Part shown: positions 39,969 through 48,527 of the stretch, one piece after another
Numbering within the stretch: the first letter of the stretch is position 1
Layout of the letters: each line of letters opens with the position of its first letter
The notes under the pieces: generated by a model
What the model was told of the DNA's origin: nothing
Database searches by the model: none
What the model saw: only the letters and a program-made list of their open reading frames with translations
Program-made: the position numbers and the translations under genes
Assembly (NCBI GenBank): GCA_964408455.1
Contig: CAYOZN010000001.1
Span: 1-64,000, forward strand
Direction: 5' to 3'
From: CAYOZN01 sp964408455
GTDB taxonomy: Bacteria; Planctomycetota; Phycisphaerae; UBA1845; UTPLA1
Length of the DNA stretch: 64,000 nt

Positions 39969-41666
39969 ATGAACGATACCGAACTGCAAATGGAAAACGA
40001 TCGGCTGCGCGATCAGAACGCGCGGCTCCAGCGCCTGGTCGGCGACATGCGGGCGAAACTGGCTGAGCCGGAAGATATCATTCGCGCGATCCGGCAGGGC
40101 GAAATCGACGCACTGGTCGTCGAGCAGGCCGGGCACGATGAAGTTTTTGCCGTGCAGCCGTTCGACTCCATATACCGCGCGATGGTCGAAGAGACGTTGC
40201 CGTGGGGCGTGTGGCTTGCCAAGCCGGACGGCATGCCGATTTACGTCTCCAGACGCTTTCTGAGCCTGGTGAAGACGAGCCTTCGGGAAATGCGCGAGAA
40301 GGGGCAGTTTCACTTTCTGGAGGCGCCGGTTCGCGAACCCATCGATCGCGAATGGACCCGCTGCCGGGCGACGACGGAGCCTTTCGACGTTGAGTACTCG
40401 GTCAAGGGCGAAGATGAAACCGAGCGGACGATCTGGACGCATGCCATTTCTGCCCGGGCCATGGACGGTTCAACTTACTGGGTCGGCATCAACCTCGATG
40501 TGACCGAACGCAAACACTTCCAGAGGGAGCTGGAGCAGCAGGCGTTCGCCCTGCGCGAGGCCGATCGGCGGAAGGACGAGTTTCTCGCCACGCTGGCGCA
40601 CGAGCTGCGAAACCCCCTGGCGCCCATCCGTGCCGCGGTTCACATTCTGAAACTGTCGAGCATATTCGACAATGATCTGCAACATGCGTTGTCGATGATC
40701 GATCGCCAGGTGAAGCACATGGTGCGGCTGATCGACGATCTGCTGGATGTGAGCCGCATCACACACGGCGTCATCGAGCTTCGCCGCGAGCCGGTGACGC
40801 TGGCATCGGTGATCGAGCAGGCGATGGACGCCGCGCGGCCCAACGTGGAGGCGGGCCGTCACGAGATTGTTCTGGAGCAGCCGGTCGAAGCGATCACGGT
40901 GTATGCCGATCCGATCCGTCTGGCGCAGGTTTTTGGAAATCTGATCAACAACGCCTGCAAATATACGCAGCCGGGTGGCCGGATTCGCGTAGTGGCGCGG
41001 CGCGACGGGGACGACGCCGTGGTCTCGGTCATCGACAACGGCATCGGGATTCCTGCGGACAAGTTGGAGAGCATCTTCGAAATGTTCGCGCAATTGGACA
41101 TTCGGCTGGAGCGCTCCTCCGGCGGGCTCGGCATCGGCCTGACGCTGGCGAAGCGGCTGGTGCAACTGCATGGCGGCGCTATCTCCGCTCAAAGTGCGGG
41201 ACCCGGCAAGGGGACCGAACTGGTCGTCCGGCTTCCCGTTTGTCCGCCGTTGCTTGAGCGTGCGCAGGCCGATGCGCCCGAGGCGCCCGCGGTGGACTGC
41301 CGCCGGATTCTCGTGGTCGACGACAATCACGACGCGGCATTATCGCTTTCAAAGCTGCTGAGAATATCGGGACACGAAACGACGACGGCCCACGATGCTC
41401 CTTCTGCAATGGAGGCAGCGGAGAAGATACGCCCGGAAGTGATTCTGCTGGACCTGGGCCTGCCGGGCGTCAACGGCTACGAGGTATGCCGCCAGATGCG
41501 ACAACAACCCTGGGGGCGGGACGCCAGGATTATCGCCGTGACCGGCTGGGGCCAGGGGGAAGATCGGCGGAAGAGCCGGGAGGCGGGCTTCGACGGACAC
41601 TTCGTGAAGCCCGTGGATTACGAAGCCCTCACGCGTCTGCTCGCCGATCTCTTGCCAATCAGTTGA
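39969..41666 (+). CDS. PAS-containing hybrid histidine kinase of the kai operon
   Basis: The 565-residue protein starts 31 nt after kaiB. The order is: N-terminal coiled coil (~1-35), a PAS-like sensor (~65-180, VWLAKPDGMPIYVSRRF), HisKA with LATLAHELRNPLAPI (His211), HATPase_c (N box NLINNACKY ~324-332, G1 DNGIG 357-361, G2 GGLGIGLTLA ~385) and a C-terminal receiver (~445-560) with acidic DD at 451-452 and phospho-acceptor Asp495 in ILLDLGLPG. It lacks membrane helices, so it is cytoplasmic. As the third gene of kaiC-kaiB-kinase it is the obvious output candidate, playing the part that SasA and CikA play in cyanobacteria; that link is inferred from gene order. Confidence 0.9.
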   Translation: MNDTELQMENDRLRDQNARLQRLVGDMRAKLAEPEDIIRAIRQGEIDALVVEQAGHDEVFAVQPFDSIYRAMVEETLPWGVWLAKPDGMPIYVSRRFLSLVKTSLREMREKGQFHFLEAPVREPIDREWTRCRATTEPFDVEYSVKGEDETERTIWTHAISARAMDGSTYWVGINLDVTERKHFQRELEQQAFALREADRRKDEFLATLAHELRNPLAPIRAAVHILKLSSIFDNDLQHALSMIDRQVKHMVRLIDDLLDVSRITHGVIELRREPVTLASVIEQAMDAARPNVEAGRHEIVLEQPVEAITVYADPIRLAQVFGNLINNACKYTQPGGRIRVVARRDGDDAVVSVIDNGIGIPADKLESIFEMFAQLDIRLERSSGGLGIGLTLAKRLVQLHGGAISAQSAGPGKGTELVVRLPVCPPLLERAQADAPEAPAVDCRRILVVDDNHDAALSLSKLLRISGHETTTAHDAPSAMEAAEKIRPEVILLDLGLPGVNGYEVCRQMRQQPWGRDARIIAVTGWGQGEDRRKSREAGFDGHFVKPVDYEALTRLLADLLPIS

Positions 41667-41693
41667 ATGCGCCGGCCTGGCGCTCGCCGGCGA

Positions 41694-43037
41694 TCACATG
41701 ATCGTGAAGTACACCGATACGGCATAGTCGAAGTACTTCGGCGTCAGCTCGAGCGGGCGTCCGCTATAGAGGCACAGATTGCGGACCTGCATCATCAAGT
41801 CACGCGGCTGGCAGCAGCGGAAGGGCCGGTTCTGCGAGCGGTAGTGGGTTTCGATGAGGTAATCGATCGCCTCGTAGGACTGCTCGTTCATTTCGAAGCC
41901 GATCTTGGGCCCGACGAAGTCGAACAACTGCCGGAAGGTCTCCTCGCTGGGATTGTCGACATTGATTTTGTAGGGAATGCGGCGCAGGAAGGCGTCGTCG
42001 CACAGGTCCTTCGGCTCGAGGTTGGTCGAGAACACGATCAACTGATCGAAGGGCACCTGCAACTTCTTGCCGTTGGGCATAGTGAGAAAGTCAAAGCGCT
42101 TTTCCAGCGGGACGATCCAGCGGTTGAGCAGCTCGACCGGCCGCATGCGCTGGCGGCCGAAGTCGTCGATGACAAGGGTGCCGCAGTTGCTCTTGAGCTG
42201 GACCGAGGCGTCGCACACCTTGCTGGTCTCGTTGTACTGCACCTCCAGCGAGTCCATGGTGAGTTCGCCACCGACGACGATCGTGGGGCGCTTGACCTTG
42301 ATCCAGCGGTCGTCGTACTTCTGGGTTCGCAGGATGCTGTCGCTGCGCGTCATGACGGCGTCGTGGGCGGCTGCGTCGAAGAGCTTGATGATGAAGCCGT
42401 CGGTGATGATGGCCTTGGGGATCCAGATTTCATCGCCGAAGCAGCGGGTGATGCGCTCGGCAATGCTGGTCTTGCCGTTGCCGGGATAGCCGTAAAGGAA
42501 CAGACCACGGCCCGAGTTGATGGCCGGGCCGAGCACTTCAAACATGTCGGTGGTGATGAGCAGGTCGTCGAATGCGCGGTCGAGATCTTCCTTGACGGGG
42601 TGCAGCTTCGAGATGGACTGCGCGTGGACGGAGGAGATGTACTGATCGAGCGGGACCGGGGCGGGCCCCACGTACATCGATTCGAGCAGGAAGCGGCGTG
42701 CGCGATCGCGGCCGGCGTCCGTGAGGGCGCAGGTGAAGTCGCCCATCGACGCCGAACCAATGTAGACGATGATCTGCTGGAGCTTGAGGTTTGCCAGGTG
42801 TTCAATCACCGGCTTGGGCGGCAGGCACAGCTCGAGGGCGATCTGCCCGCCTGATGCCGATCCGATGCCCATCAGGTACTTCAAGATCAGCGCCTCGACG
42901 ACGCTGATGTCCAGCCCGGCTTCCTGAAAGTCGTTGGGCTGTTGCGGTATGAAGTTGACCGGCCCGGTATCATCGAGGGGTATGCCGATGGAGGGCTGAA
43001 TCAGTTTGTTGGTGGCGTAAGTGGCATTGGCAATCAT
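41694..43037 (-). CDS. AAA+ ATPase with N-terminal winged-helix-like region
   Basis: From ATG 43037 the product has 447 residues. The N-terminal ~120 residues (SVVEALILKYLMGIGSASGG ... LTDAGRDRARRFL) look like a winged helix. The ATPase domain has Walker A GYPGNGKT (183-190), Walker B LVIDDFG (288-294), sensor 1 in VFSTNLEP and arginines in DDAFLRRIPYKI. Residues near the C-terminus (CCQPRDLMMQVRNLCLYSG) resemble a sensor 2/lid region. I recognise no named family; similar ATPases occur near pilus or secretion genes in other planctomycetes, but that is memory only. It is convergent with the kai operon (27-nt gap) and divergent from aroC. Confidence 0.7.
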   Translation of the reverse strand: MIANATYATNKLIQPSIGIPLDDTGPVNFIPQQPNDFQEAGLDISVVEALILKYLMGIGSASGGQIALELCLPPKPVIEHLANLKLQQIIVYIGSASMGDFTCALTDAGRDRARRFLLESMYVGPAPVPLDQYISSVHAQSISKLHPVKEDLDRAFDDLLITTDMFEVLGPAINSGRGLFLYGYPGNGKTSIAERITRCFGDEIWIPKAIITDGFIIKLFDAAAHDAVMTRSDSILRTQKYDDRWIKVKRPTIVVGGELTMDSLEVQYNETSKVCDASVQLKSNCGTLVIDDFGRQRMRPVELLNRWIVPLEKRFDFLTMPNGKKLQVPFDQLIVFSTNLEPKDLCDDAFLRRIPYKINVDNPSEETFRQLFDFVGPKIGFEMNEQSYEAIDYLIETHYRSQNRPFRCCQPRDLMMQVRNLCLYSGRPLELTPKYFDYAVSVYFTIM

Positions 43038-43309
43038 ATGACTCGCTCTCCCAGTTGCGCCGCCGCCCGCGGCAGGCCGATTGACTCGCCGCCGCGGCAG
43101 TTCGCGCCGACTTGATGTCAAATCGGTCCGACGCCGCGGCGCCTTGACGCGGATGATCTGTCCGCGCGGCTGAAGGCCGGTCCGATATCGCCGGCGGCTC
43201 CGGTATGAAGAATGACGTCGGGATAAGTGTCGAATACAACCGGCCGGCGCGCCGCCTCTTTCGGCCGGAGGGGGCAGGGAAGGCAGGCGTGCAAAGGCGT
43301 TTCTGCTCG
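43038..43309. other. Divergent intergenic region (AAA ATPase / aroC)
   Basis: About 270 bp of very GC-rich DNA without a supported gene, ending in the aroC -10 box. Confidence 0.4.
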
Positions 43310-43315
43310 TATAAT
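43310..43315 (+). promoter_or_regulatory. Consensus -10 box of aroC (leaderless spacing)
   Basis: TATAAT is followed after 8 nt by the aroC ATG (43324), so the transcript should begin at or within two bases of the start codon. No Shine-Dalgarno is present. Confidence 0.55.
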
Positions 43316-43323
43316 CCCGGACG

Positions 43324-44487
43324 ATGTCCATGCTTTCCTATCGCACGGCAGGGGAGTCTCACGGCGCGGCAATGATCGCCCTCGTGGAGGGGGTGCCGGC
43401 CGGGCTGGCGCTGGACGAGGCCGAGATCAATGCGGTGTTGCGCCGGCGGCAGGGGGGCTTTGGCCGCGGCGGCCGGATGAAGATCGAACAGGACGCGATC
43501 GAGGTATTGTCCGGGGTCCGAAACGGCGTGACGATCGGCTCGCCGATAGCGCTGCGCATTACCAACAAGGACCATCGCATCGATACGAGCCCGGCGGTAC
43601 ACCGTCCGCGGCCGGGACATGCCGACTTTCCCGGGGCCATGAAATGGCAGACGGTCGATTGCCGACCGGTTATCGAGCGTGCCAGCGCGCGCGACACCGT
43701 CGCACGGGCGGCGGCGGGGGCGCTGGCGAAGCAGTTGCTGCGTCCGTTCGGCGTCGATGTGGTCGGATTCGTTGTGCAGATCGGCACGGTGCATGCGAGT
43801 GTTCCGGCGGACTCGGATGCTGCCACGCTGATGGCAGCCCGCGAGGCCAGCGATGTGTATTGTCCCGACGGTGCGGCATCCGCCGGCATGCGCGAGGCAA
43901 TTCAGGAGGCCAAGGAGGCGCGTGACACGGTCGGCGGCGTCGTCGAAGTCCGCGCATTTGGCTTGCCGCCCGGTCTGGGCAGCTGCGCGCGCTGGCAGGA
44001 CAAGCTGGACGGCAGGTTGATGGCCGCCGTCGGCTCGGTTCCGGCCATCAAGGCGGTGGAGATCGGCCTTGGCATCGAGTGTGCCGAGCGGTTGGGGAGC
44101 CTGGTACACGACGAGATGGACTACGATGCTTCGCAGCGCGCCGCAGCCAGTGTGGGTTTCGTTCGCCGGTCCAACAACGCCGGCGGCATCGAGGGGGGCA
44201 TGACGAACGGCATGCCGGTGGTGCTGCGGGCGGCGATGAAGCCGATCAGCACGCTGCTTCGCGGGCTGGACAGCGTCAACCTGAAGACACTGCGTGCGGA
44301 GCGCAGCGACTACGAGCGCAGCGACATCTGCGCCGTGCCGGCGGCATCGGTGGTGGCCGAGTGCGTCGTGGCGTTCGAGATCGCGCGGGCGCTATTGGAG
44401 AAATTCGGAGGCGATACGCTCGGCGAGGCCCTGTCCGCCCGCGATCGTTACCTGGCACAACTGCGTTCGATGCAGACGACTCCGTGA
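43324..44487 (+). CDS. aroC: Chorismate synthase
   Basis: The 387-residue enzyme begins SYRTAGESHGAAMIALVEGVP and has the three AroC signatures: GESHG near the N-terminus, FGRGGRMKIEQD with VLSGVRNGVTIGSPI, and RASARDTVARAAAGALAK. Later come the SNNAGGIEGGMTNGMPV flavin/phosphate site and RSDICAVPAASVVAE. It converts EPSP to chorismate using reduced FMN, the last step of the shikimate pathway. Length is typical (~360-390). No other aro gene is adjacent. Confidence 0.96.
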   Translation: MSMLSYRTAGESHGAAMIALVEGVPAGLALDEAEINAVLRRRQGGFGRGGRMKIEQDAIEVLSGVRNGVTIGSPIALRITNKDHRIDTSPAVHRPRPGHADFPGAMKWQTVDCRPVIERASARDTVARAAAGALAKQLLRPFGVDVVGFVVQIGTVHASVPADSDAATLMAAREASDVYCPDGAASAGMREAIQEAKEARDTVGGVVEVRAFGLPPGLGSCARWQDKLDGRLMAAVGSVPAIKAVEIGLGIECAERLGSLVHDEMDYDASQRAAASVGFVRRSNNAGGIEGGMTNGMPVVLRAAMKPISTLLRGLDSVNLKTLRAERSDYERSDICAVPAASVVAECVVAFEIARALLEKFGGDTLGEALSARDRYLAQLRSMQTTP

Positions 44488-44554
44488 TGCGCCGCCTGCA
44501 ATGCTGCGCGCCGCCGGGCGTGAGGCCGTGCGGCTGCGGACGTTCAAGGGACTC

Positions 44555-46081
44555 ATGCCCGCTCGCCGTATCATTATCCTGGTTCTGACGCTGATGATCG
44601 GCGCATCGTGGCTGCTCACGCTGAGCTACGGGCTCCGCATTCGCGGCAGCGCCTATCACGCCGAGGTGGAAGAAGATCTGGCGGCCTTCTTCCAGCTGCC
44701 ATGCGACGTGGCATACGTCCGCGGGGACACCTTCTCCAGCCGCGCCTTTTACGGCGTCACCATTTATCTGCCCGATCGGCGCGATCGCGTGTTCCATTGC
44801 GAGCGGGCCATCTGGCGCGAAGGCACCAGGGACGATCGGCCCCTCAACGAACTCGAACTGTCGCGCGGCCAGCTCGTGCTGGGCACCGATCGCTGGCTGC
44901 GTACCGACTACCGGCGGGTGTTCGAGTCGGGCCTCGGCCATGACTTCGAAAAGCTGAATCTGTCGCAGGTGACGCTGGAAGACTTCGAGCTGGCATTTGA
45001 GCGCGGCGGAACGGCGATTCGCTGCGGCCGCGCGCATGGAAAGATAGATTTGAGCGAAGAGGACGCGGGCATCGCACGGCTGAACGCGTATGAGCTGAAC
45101 GGTCTCGCCGTGGACGACGGCGTTCGCATCCTGGCCCGGTTTCGGCCTTCAAATGGGGTGGAGATTTCCGAGCTGGTTCTGACAGTGCCAGAGGTGCCGC
45201 TGGCCACGCTGAGTCTGGGGCCTGCCGTTGGCGGCAACATTTCACAGGGCCGGTTTTCCGGTCAGGTGCAATACCTTCGGCCCGGCGATGCCGCGACGGC
45301 CGAGGTCTGGATTGGCGGTGAGTTGCTGGATGTCTCACTGGAGGAGCTCACGCACCGGGTGCCTTACGGACCATTCACCGGAAGCCTGGCGGTCGGCGTC
45401 GAAGCGGCACGCTTCCACCGCGGCTTAATCACGCATTTTGAGGGCCGCGGGAAGCTCTCCGACGTGTCTTTTGCGAGCCTCGCACCGCTATTGGGGGTCG
45501 CGCAGTTATCGGGTCATGCCGACGTCAGCCTCGACCGGATCGATATCGCAGAGGGCCGCGTACGGCGCCTGAGGCTGGCGGGTGTAGTGTCAGACGCGAG
45601 GCTTGAGGAATTGCTTCAGGCGTGGGGCAAGGGCTCGGCGACGGGCCGCCTGACACTGCGAATCAGCAACCTGGACGTTTCAGATGATGTTATCCGTTCG
45701 GCGGATATCGAGATCCGCGCCGTGCCACCGCCCGGTCAGACGGGTACCATCGATCGCACGCTGCTGCTTGGTGTTGCACAGAAGGCACTTTCGTTTTCGT
45801 GGCCGGCGTCGATTCCGCAGTCCATTCTGCCGGAAAGGCTTGAGTATGCGGAGTTTGGAATGCGGCTGCTGGTGCGGGATAACCAGCTGCGCATTCTGGG
45901 CACGCACGGCAGCGGCGATGACACTATCCTGACGGTCGTGATATTCGGGCGGAAGCTGGCGCTGATCAAAGAGCAGAGCGGGGCCATCGACCTGGGGCCA
46001 TACGTTCGGACGGCACTTGAGCGAATACGCACATACGATCCCCATCGCCTGCGGCAGTGGTGGGAATCATCAACGCCATGA
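44555..46081 (+). CDS. Membrane-anchored AsmA/TamB-like envelope protein of unknown function
   Basis: From ATG 44555 (AAGGG six nt upstream) the product has ~508 residues: one N-terminal membrane helix (RRIIILVLTLMIGASWLLTLSY) and a large, beta-rich extracytoplasmic region. The repeated pattern of short strands such as ISELVLTVPEVPLATLSLG and LSGHADVSLDRIDIAEGRVR resembles AsmA/TamB-type lipid-transfer beta-taco proteins, but similarity is only structural in feel. The C-terminus is basic (RTYDPHRLRQWW). In-frame starts at 44294 and 44501 are possible; the first overlaps aroC. Function is unknown. Confidence 0.6.
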   Translation: MPARRIIILVLTLMIGASWLLTLSYGLRIRGSAYHAEVEEDLAAFFQLPCDVAYVRGDTFSSRAFYGVTIYLPDRRDRVFHCERAIWREGTRDDRPLNELELSRGQLVLGTDRWLRTDYRRVFESGLGHDFEKLNLSQVTLEDFELAFERGGTAIRCGRAHGKIDLSEEDAGIARLNAYELNGLAVDDGVRILARFRPSNGVEISELVLTVPEVPLATLSLGPAVGGNISQGRFSGQVQYLRPGDAATAEVWIGGELLDVSLEELTHRVPYGPFTGSLAVGVEAARFHRGLITHFEGRGKLSDVSFASLAPLLGVAQLSGHADVSLDRIDIAEGRVRRLRLAGVVSDARLEELLQAWGKGSATGRLTLRISNLDVSDDVIRSADIEIRAVPPPGQTGTIDRTLLLGVAQKALSFSWPASIPQSILPERLEYAEFGMRLLVRDNQLRILGTHGSGDDTILTVVIFGRKLALIKEQSGAIDLGPYVRTALERIRTYDPHRLRQWWESSTP

Positions 46082-46260
46082 TTCTGGCATTCTCTGCTTG
46101 CAAGCCGGGCTTTTCCCGCGCAACATACCGGTGACGGCGCCGGTGCATCGCCAGCGCCGTCAAGGCGGCGCCGCCGGCTACGGGCCTCAGCGATGGCGGC
46201 GTCCTGGCAGGAGAATCAGACATCGAGGCCACGGCTCGGGCCGGCAAGGAGAATCAACCG

Positions 46261-46551
46261 ATGGCAACGCAGACGCTCGTGGTGGACGGTGAACACGTCA
46301 GCCGGCTGTTGGGCATGTGCAAGGCACTGAACAGCCCGAAGGGACTCAAGCTCAACGAGCTTCAGAAGAAATTCCGGATTTCGCGCCGCACGGTGTTCCG
46401 CGATCTGAAGACGCTCCAGGACATCGGCGTGTCGGTGGACCTGAACGACGGCGCCTATCGCACCGGCAAGGCGGCGGCGGCCTGCAAGAAGGCCATCGAA
46501 AGTTATTTCCGCAGCGAGTTTGAATCGGTCCTTAAGTCCAGCCTGAAGTAG
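46261..46551 (+). CDS. Small HTH (HTH_11/DeoR-type) regulator
   Basis: The 96-residue protein contains one winged helix-turn-helix at residues ~14-65: RLLGMCKALNSPKGLKLNEL, then FRISRRTVFRDLKTLQDIGV, the classic HTH_11 recognition helix. YLxxEF-like residues and a short basic C-terminus follow; there is no sensor domain such as WYL. It may act as a stand-alone DNA-binding adaptor. The ribosome-binding site is AAGGAGAA about 8 nt before ATG 46261. The regulated genes are unknown. Confidence 0.75.
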   Translation: MATQTLVVDGEHVSRLLGMCKALNSPKGLKLNELQKKFRISRRTVFRDLKTLQDIGVSVDLNDGAYRTGKAAAACKKAIESYFRSEFESVLKSSLK

Positions 46552-46585
46552 CGTTTCCCTCGCCTGAGCCGCAATACAAGCCAGC

Positions 46586-46624
46586 GAACGTCCCGGGCGG
46601 AGCGCAACTGCCGCCCGGACGTTC
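46586..46624. terminator. Bidirectional hairpin between convergent genes
   Basis: GAACGTCCCGGGCGG pairs with CCGCCCGGACGTTC (one bulged C, ~9-nt loop), located between the HTH stop (46551) and the phosphatase stop (46627). It has no T tract on either side, so it is a strong structure but not a textbook intrinsic terminator. Confidence 0.65.
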
Positions 46625-46626
46625 AT

Positions 46627-47508
46627 TCATGCAATCTCGACGAATTTGCGGACGGCGGCGACGAGTTCGGCGGCGGTTCTGCGCTTCGAAAGATCGAACG
46701 GCAGAAACGTGCCGTGATTATGATTGCTGGCGAGGATGATCAGCCGCTCGAACAGGTGGGCATGGCCGGTTTCCTGCGGCTGGTGGCCGGTGATGAACAC
46801 CTCGGCGTTCAGCATGCGCGCCAGTGACTCGATGTGTTCGGTCGTGTGTCGCCGGCCCCACACCAGGTGAAAAACGGTGCGGTTGCTGGCCAGCTCCTCG
46901 CGGCTCAGCGATCGATCGAACACCGATGGATCGAACTCATCCATGTTGTGCACGTTCGGCAGCGAATGCGACATGAAGACGCCGTTGGGCGCGCGCACCG
47001 CCAGCGGAAACGAAGCGAGGAATTCGTCGATTGCCGCCAGCACCAGATCGGCCCGGTCGACGCCGTAGGATATTTCAACGGCATCGCGGAACTCGTCGAG
47101 CACCATGCGGCCGTTCTTGGCGATGACATATCCCGTGAGCTGCGCCAGTTCGTGATTCGACTGGAGAAAGTGGACCTGCTCGGGAAACTCGCACTTGTAT
47201 CGTGCGCAGGCGAGCAGCAGTTCGTGGGAATGGTCTTCCGAGTGAAGCGTCTCGAGATCGGCGTGAATCATCTCGTGGAGGATCACGTGTCGCGCGCCGG
47301 CGCGCTCGAGCATCGCGTACTTGCGCAGCTTCTCAAAGTTCTTCGTGTGCCCGTGAAGATCGCCGGTCATCACGGCCTGCCCGTAATCCGGCAGGTGCAC
47401 GACACTTCCGCGGCGAAGCGCACTTTCGAGGTTGAGGCGGGCGGCGGTGCGGAAGATGCGCGCCGCCTCGTCGGCGTCATACACCCCTGCGGGTGAGTGG
47501 ATCGTCAA
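46627..47508 (-). CDS. Calcineurin-like (PPP/metallophosphoesterase) phosphatase paired with a kinase
   Basis: The 293-residue protein has the metallophosphoesterase metal motifs: GDLHGH (49-54), an N-H-E in FLQSNHELAQ, a central His in FMSHSLPNVH, and ITGHQPQETGH near the C-terminus. This order fits the PPP family, which removes phosphates from Ser/Thr. The usual GDxxDRG block is replaced by HEMIHADLETLHS. The start overlaps the kinase stop by 4 nt, so kinase and phosphatase are made together and probably act on the same target. It would act in the cytoplasm. Confidence 0.78.
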   Translation of the reverse strand: MTIHSPAGVYDADEAARIFRTAARLNLESALRRGSVVHLPDYGQAVMTGDLHGHTKNFEKLRKYAMLERAGARHVILHEMIHADLETLHSEDHSHELLLACARYKCEFPEQVHFLQSNHELAQLTGYVIAKNGRMVLDEFRDAVEISYGVDRADLVLAAIDEFLASFPLAVRAPNGVFMSHSLPNVHNMDEFDPSVFDRSLSREELASNRTVFHLVWGRRHTTEHIESLARMLNAEVFITGHQPQETGHAHLFERLIILASNHNHGTFLPFDLSKRRTAAELVAAVRKFVEIA

Positions 47509-48527
47509 TTCCGGCCTCCATGCGGCGGCTTGGCGTCCTCGTCCGGTTCGGGGACGAACTCGTTAAACGCAGAAAAGTCATAGTCCTGAAGCCTCGGAGT
47601 CTGGGCCGCGTTGTCCTTGTGTTCGGTGATCTCGGCCTGCTGTTCGTCCTCGGCATGAGTCGAGAGATCTTCGCCGGCTTTGCGGCGCTGGGCGAGCAGG
47701 TGATGTGCCGTCTCAAGGCGGCCCGCAATCTCGTGCATGTCTCGCGGCCGGTCCCGCGGGTCCTGCTGGCAGCATTCCATCACCAGCCGCGACAGCACCG
47801 GCGGGATGTGCTCGTTGAGTTCCTGCGGCGAAGGCGGCGTCGTGATGTCCTTGGAGCTCTGCCGCTTGCGGCCCTTGGTGATCAGCGTTGGATAGGTACG
47901 CCCCGTGAGGGCCCAGTACATCGTCGCGCCGAAGTTGAAGGCGTCGGTGCTCTGACCCAGTGGCAGGCGCTCGACCTGTTCCGGCGCAATGTAATCGGGG
48001 GTGCCCTGGATGCGCGGCTTCTGAAAACCGATCGGGCAGGCCTGCCCGAAATCGATGATCTTCACCGCGCCGGAAGGGGTAATCAGGATGTTGTTCGGCT
48101 TGATGTCGGTGTGCAGAAAACCCTGCTTGTGCACGTGTTCCAGGCCGTATGCGACGCGAATGAACACGTCGACGATGTCGTCGATCCGCTCGGGGCGGTG
48201 CTTGTCGAGGCTGATGCCATCCACGAACTCCATCAGACACAACACCTCCGTGAGCTTCAGGACCTTGCGAATGCGTTTCAGGTCGAAGCACTTCCGCAGG
48301 GCGTCGTGCGAAAAACGGGTGGATACCTGGTACTCGTTGATCGCCTGGTCGAGAAAGCGCGTGTCCTCGTGGTCTTCCCGGACGACGCGCTTGAGCGCGA
48401 ATTGTTCGTTGGTCTCGGACTTGCGGACCAGGTATACCTGCGAACGCGCACCGTCTCCCAGCTTGCGAATGATGCTGTACCCGGGAAGGTAATCCGCCAC
48501 TCTAACCGTGCAGGCGCGCATCCCCAT
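47505..48527 (-). CDS. Hanks-type Ser/Thr protein kinase (non-RD)
   Basis: The 340-residue cytoplasmic kinase shows the Gly-rich loop LGDGARSQVYLV, ATP-binding Lys46 (FALKRV), a Glu in the C helix, catalytic loop LHTDIKPNN (Asp141), DFG 159-161 and GTPDYIAPEQ in the activation segment. The catalytic-loop Arg of HRD is Thr (HTD), so it is a non-RD kinase, probably not regulated by activation-loop phosphorylation. After the kinase domain (~275) there is an acidic, Gln/Glu-rich tail of ~65 residues and no membrane helix or PASTA domain. It overlaps the phosphatase gene by 4 nt. Confidence 0.9.
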   Translation of the reverse strand: MGMRACTVRVADYLPGYSIIRKLGDGARSQVYLVRKSETNEQFALKRVVREDHEDTRFLDQAINEYQVSTRFSHDALRKCFDLKRIRKVLKLTEVLCLMEFVDGISLDKHRPERIDDIVDVFIRVAYGLEHVHKQGFLHTDIKPNNILITPSGAVKIIDFGQACPIGFQKPRIQGTPDYIAPEQVERLPLGQSTDAFNFGATMYWALTGRTYPTLITKGRKRQSSKDITTPPSPQELNEHIPPVLSRLVMECCQQDPRDRPRDMHEIAGRLETAHHLLAQRRKAGEDLSTHAEDEQQAEITEHKDNAAQTPRLQDYDFSAFNEFVPEPDEDAKPPHGGRN

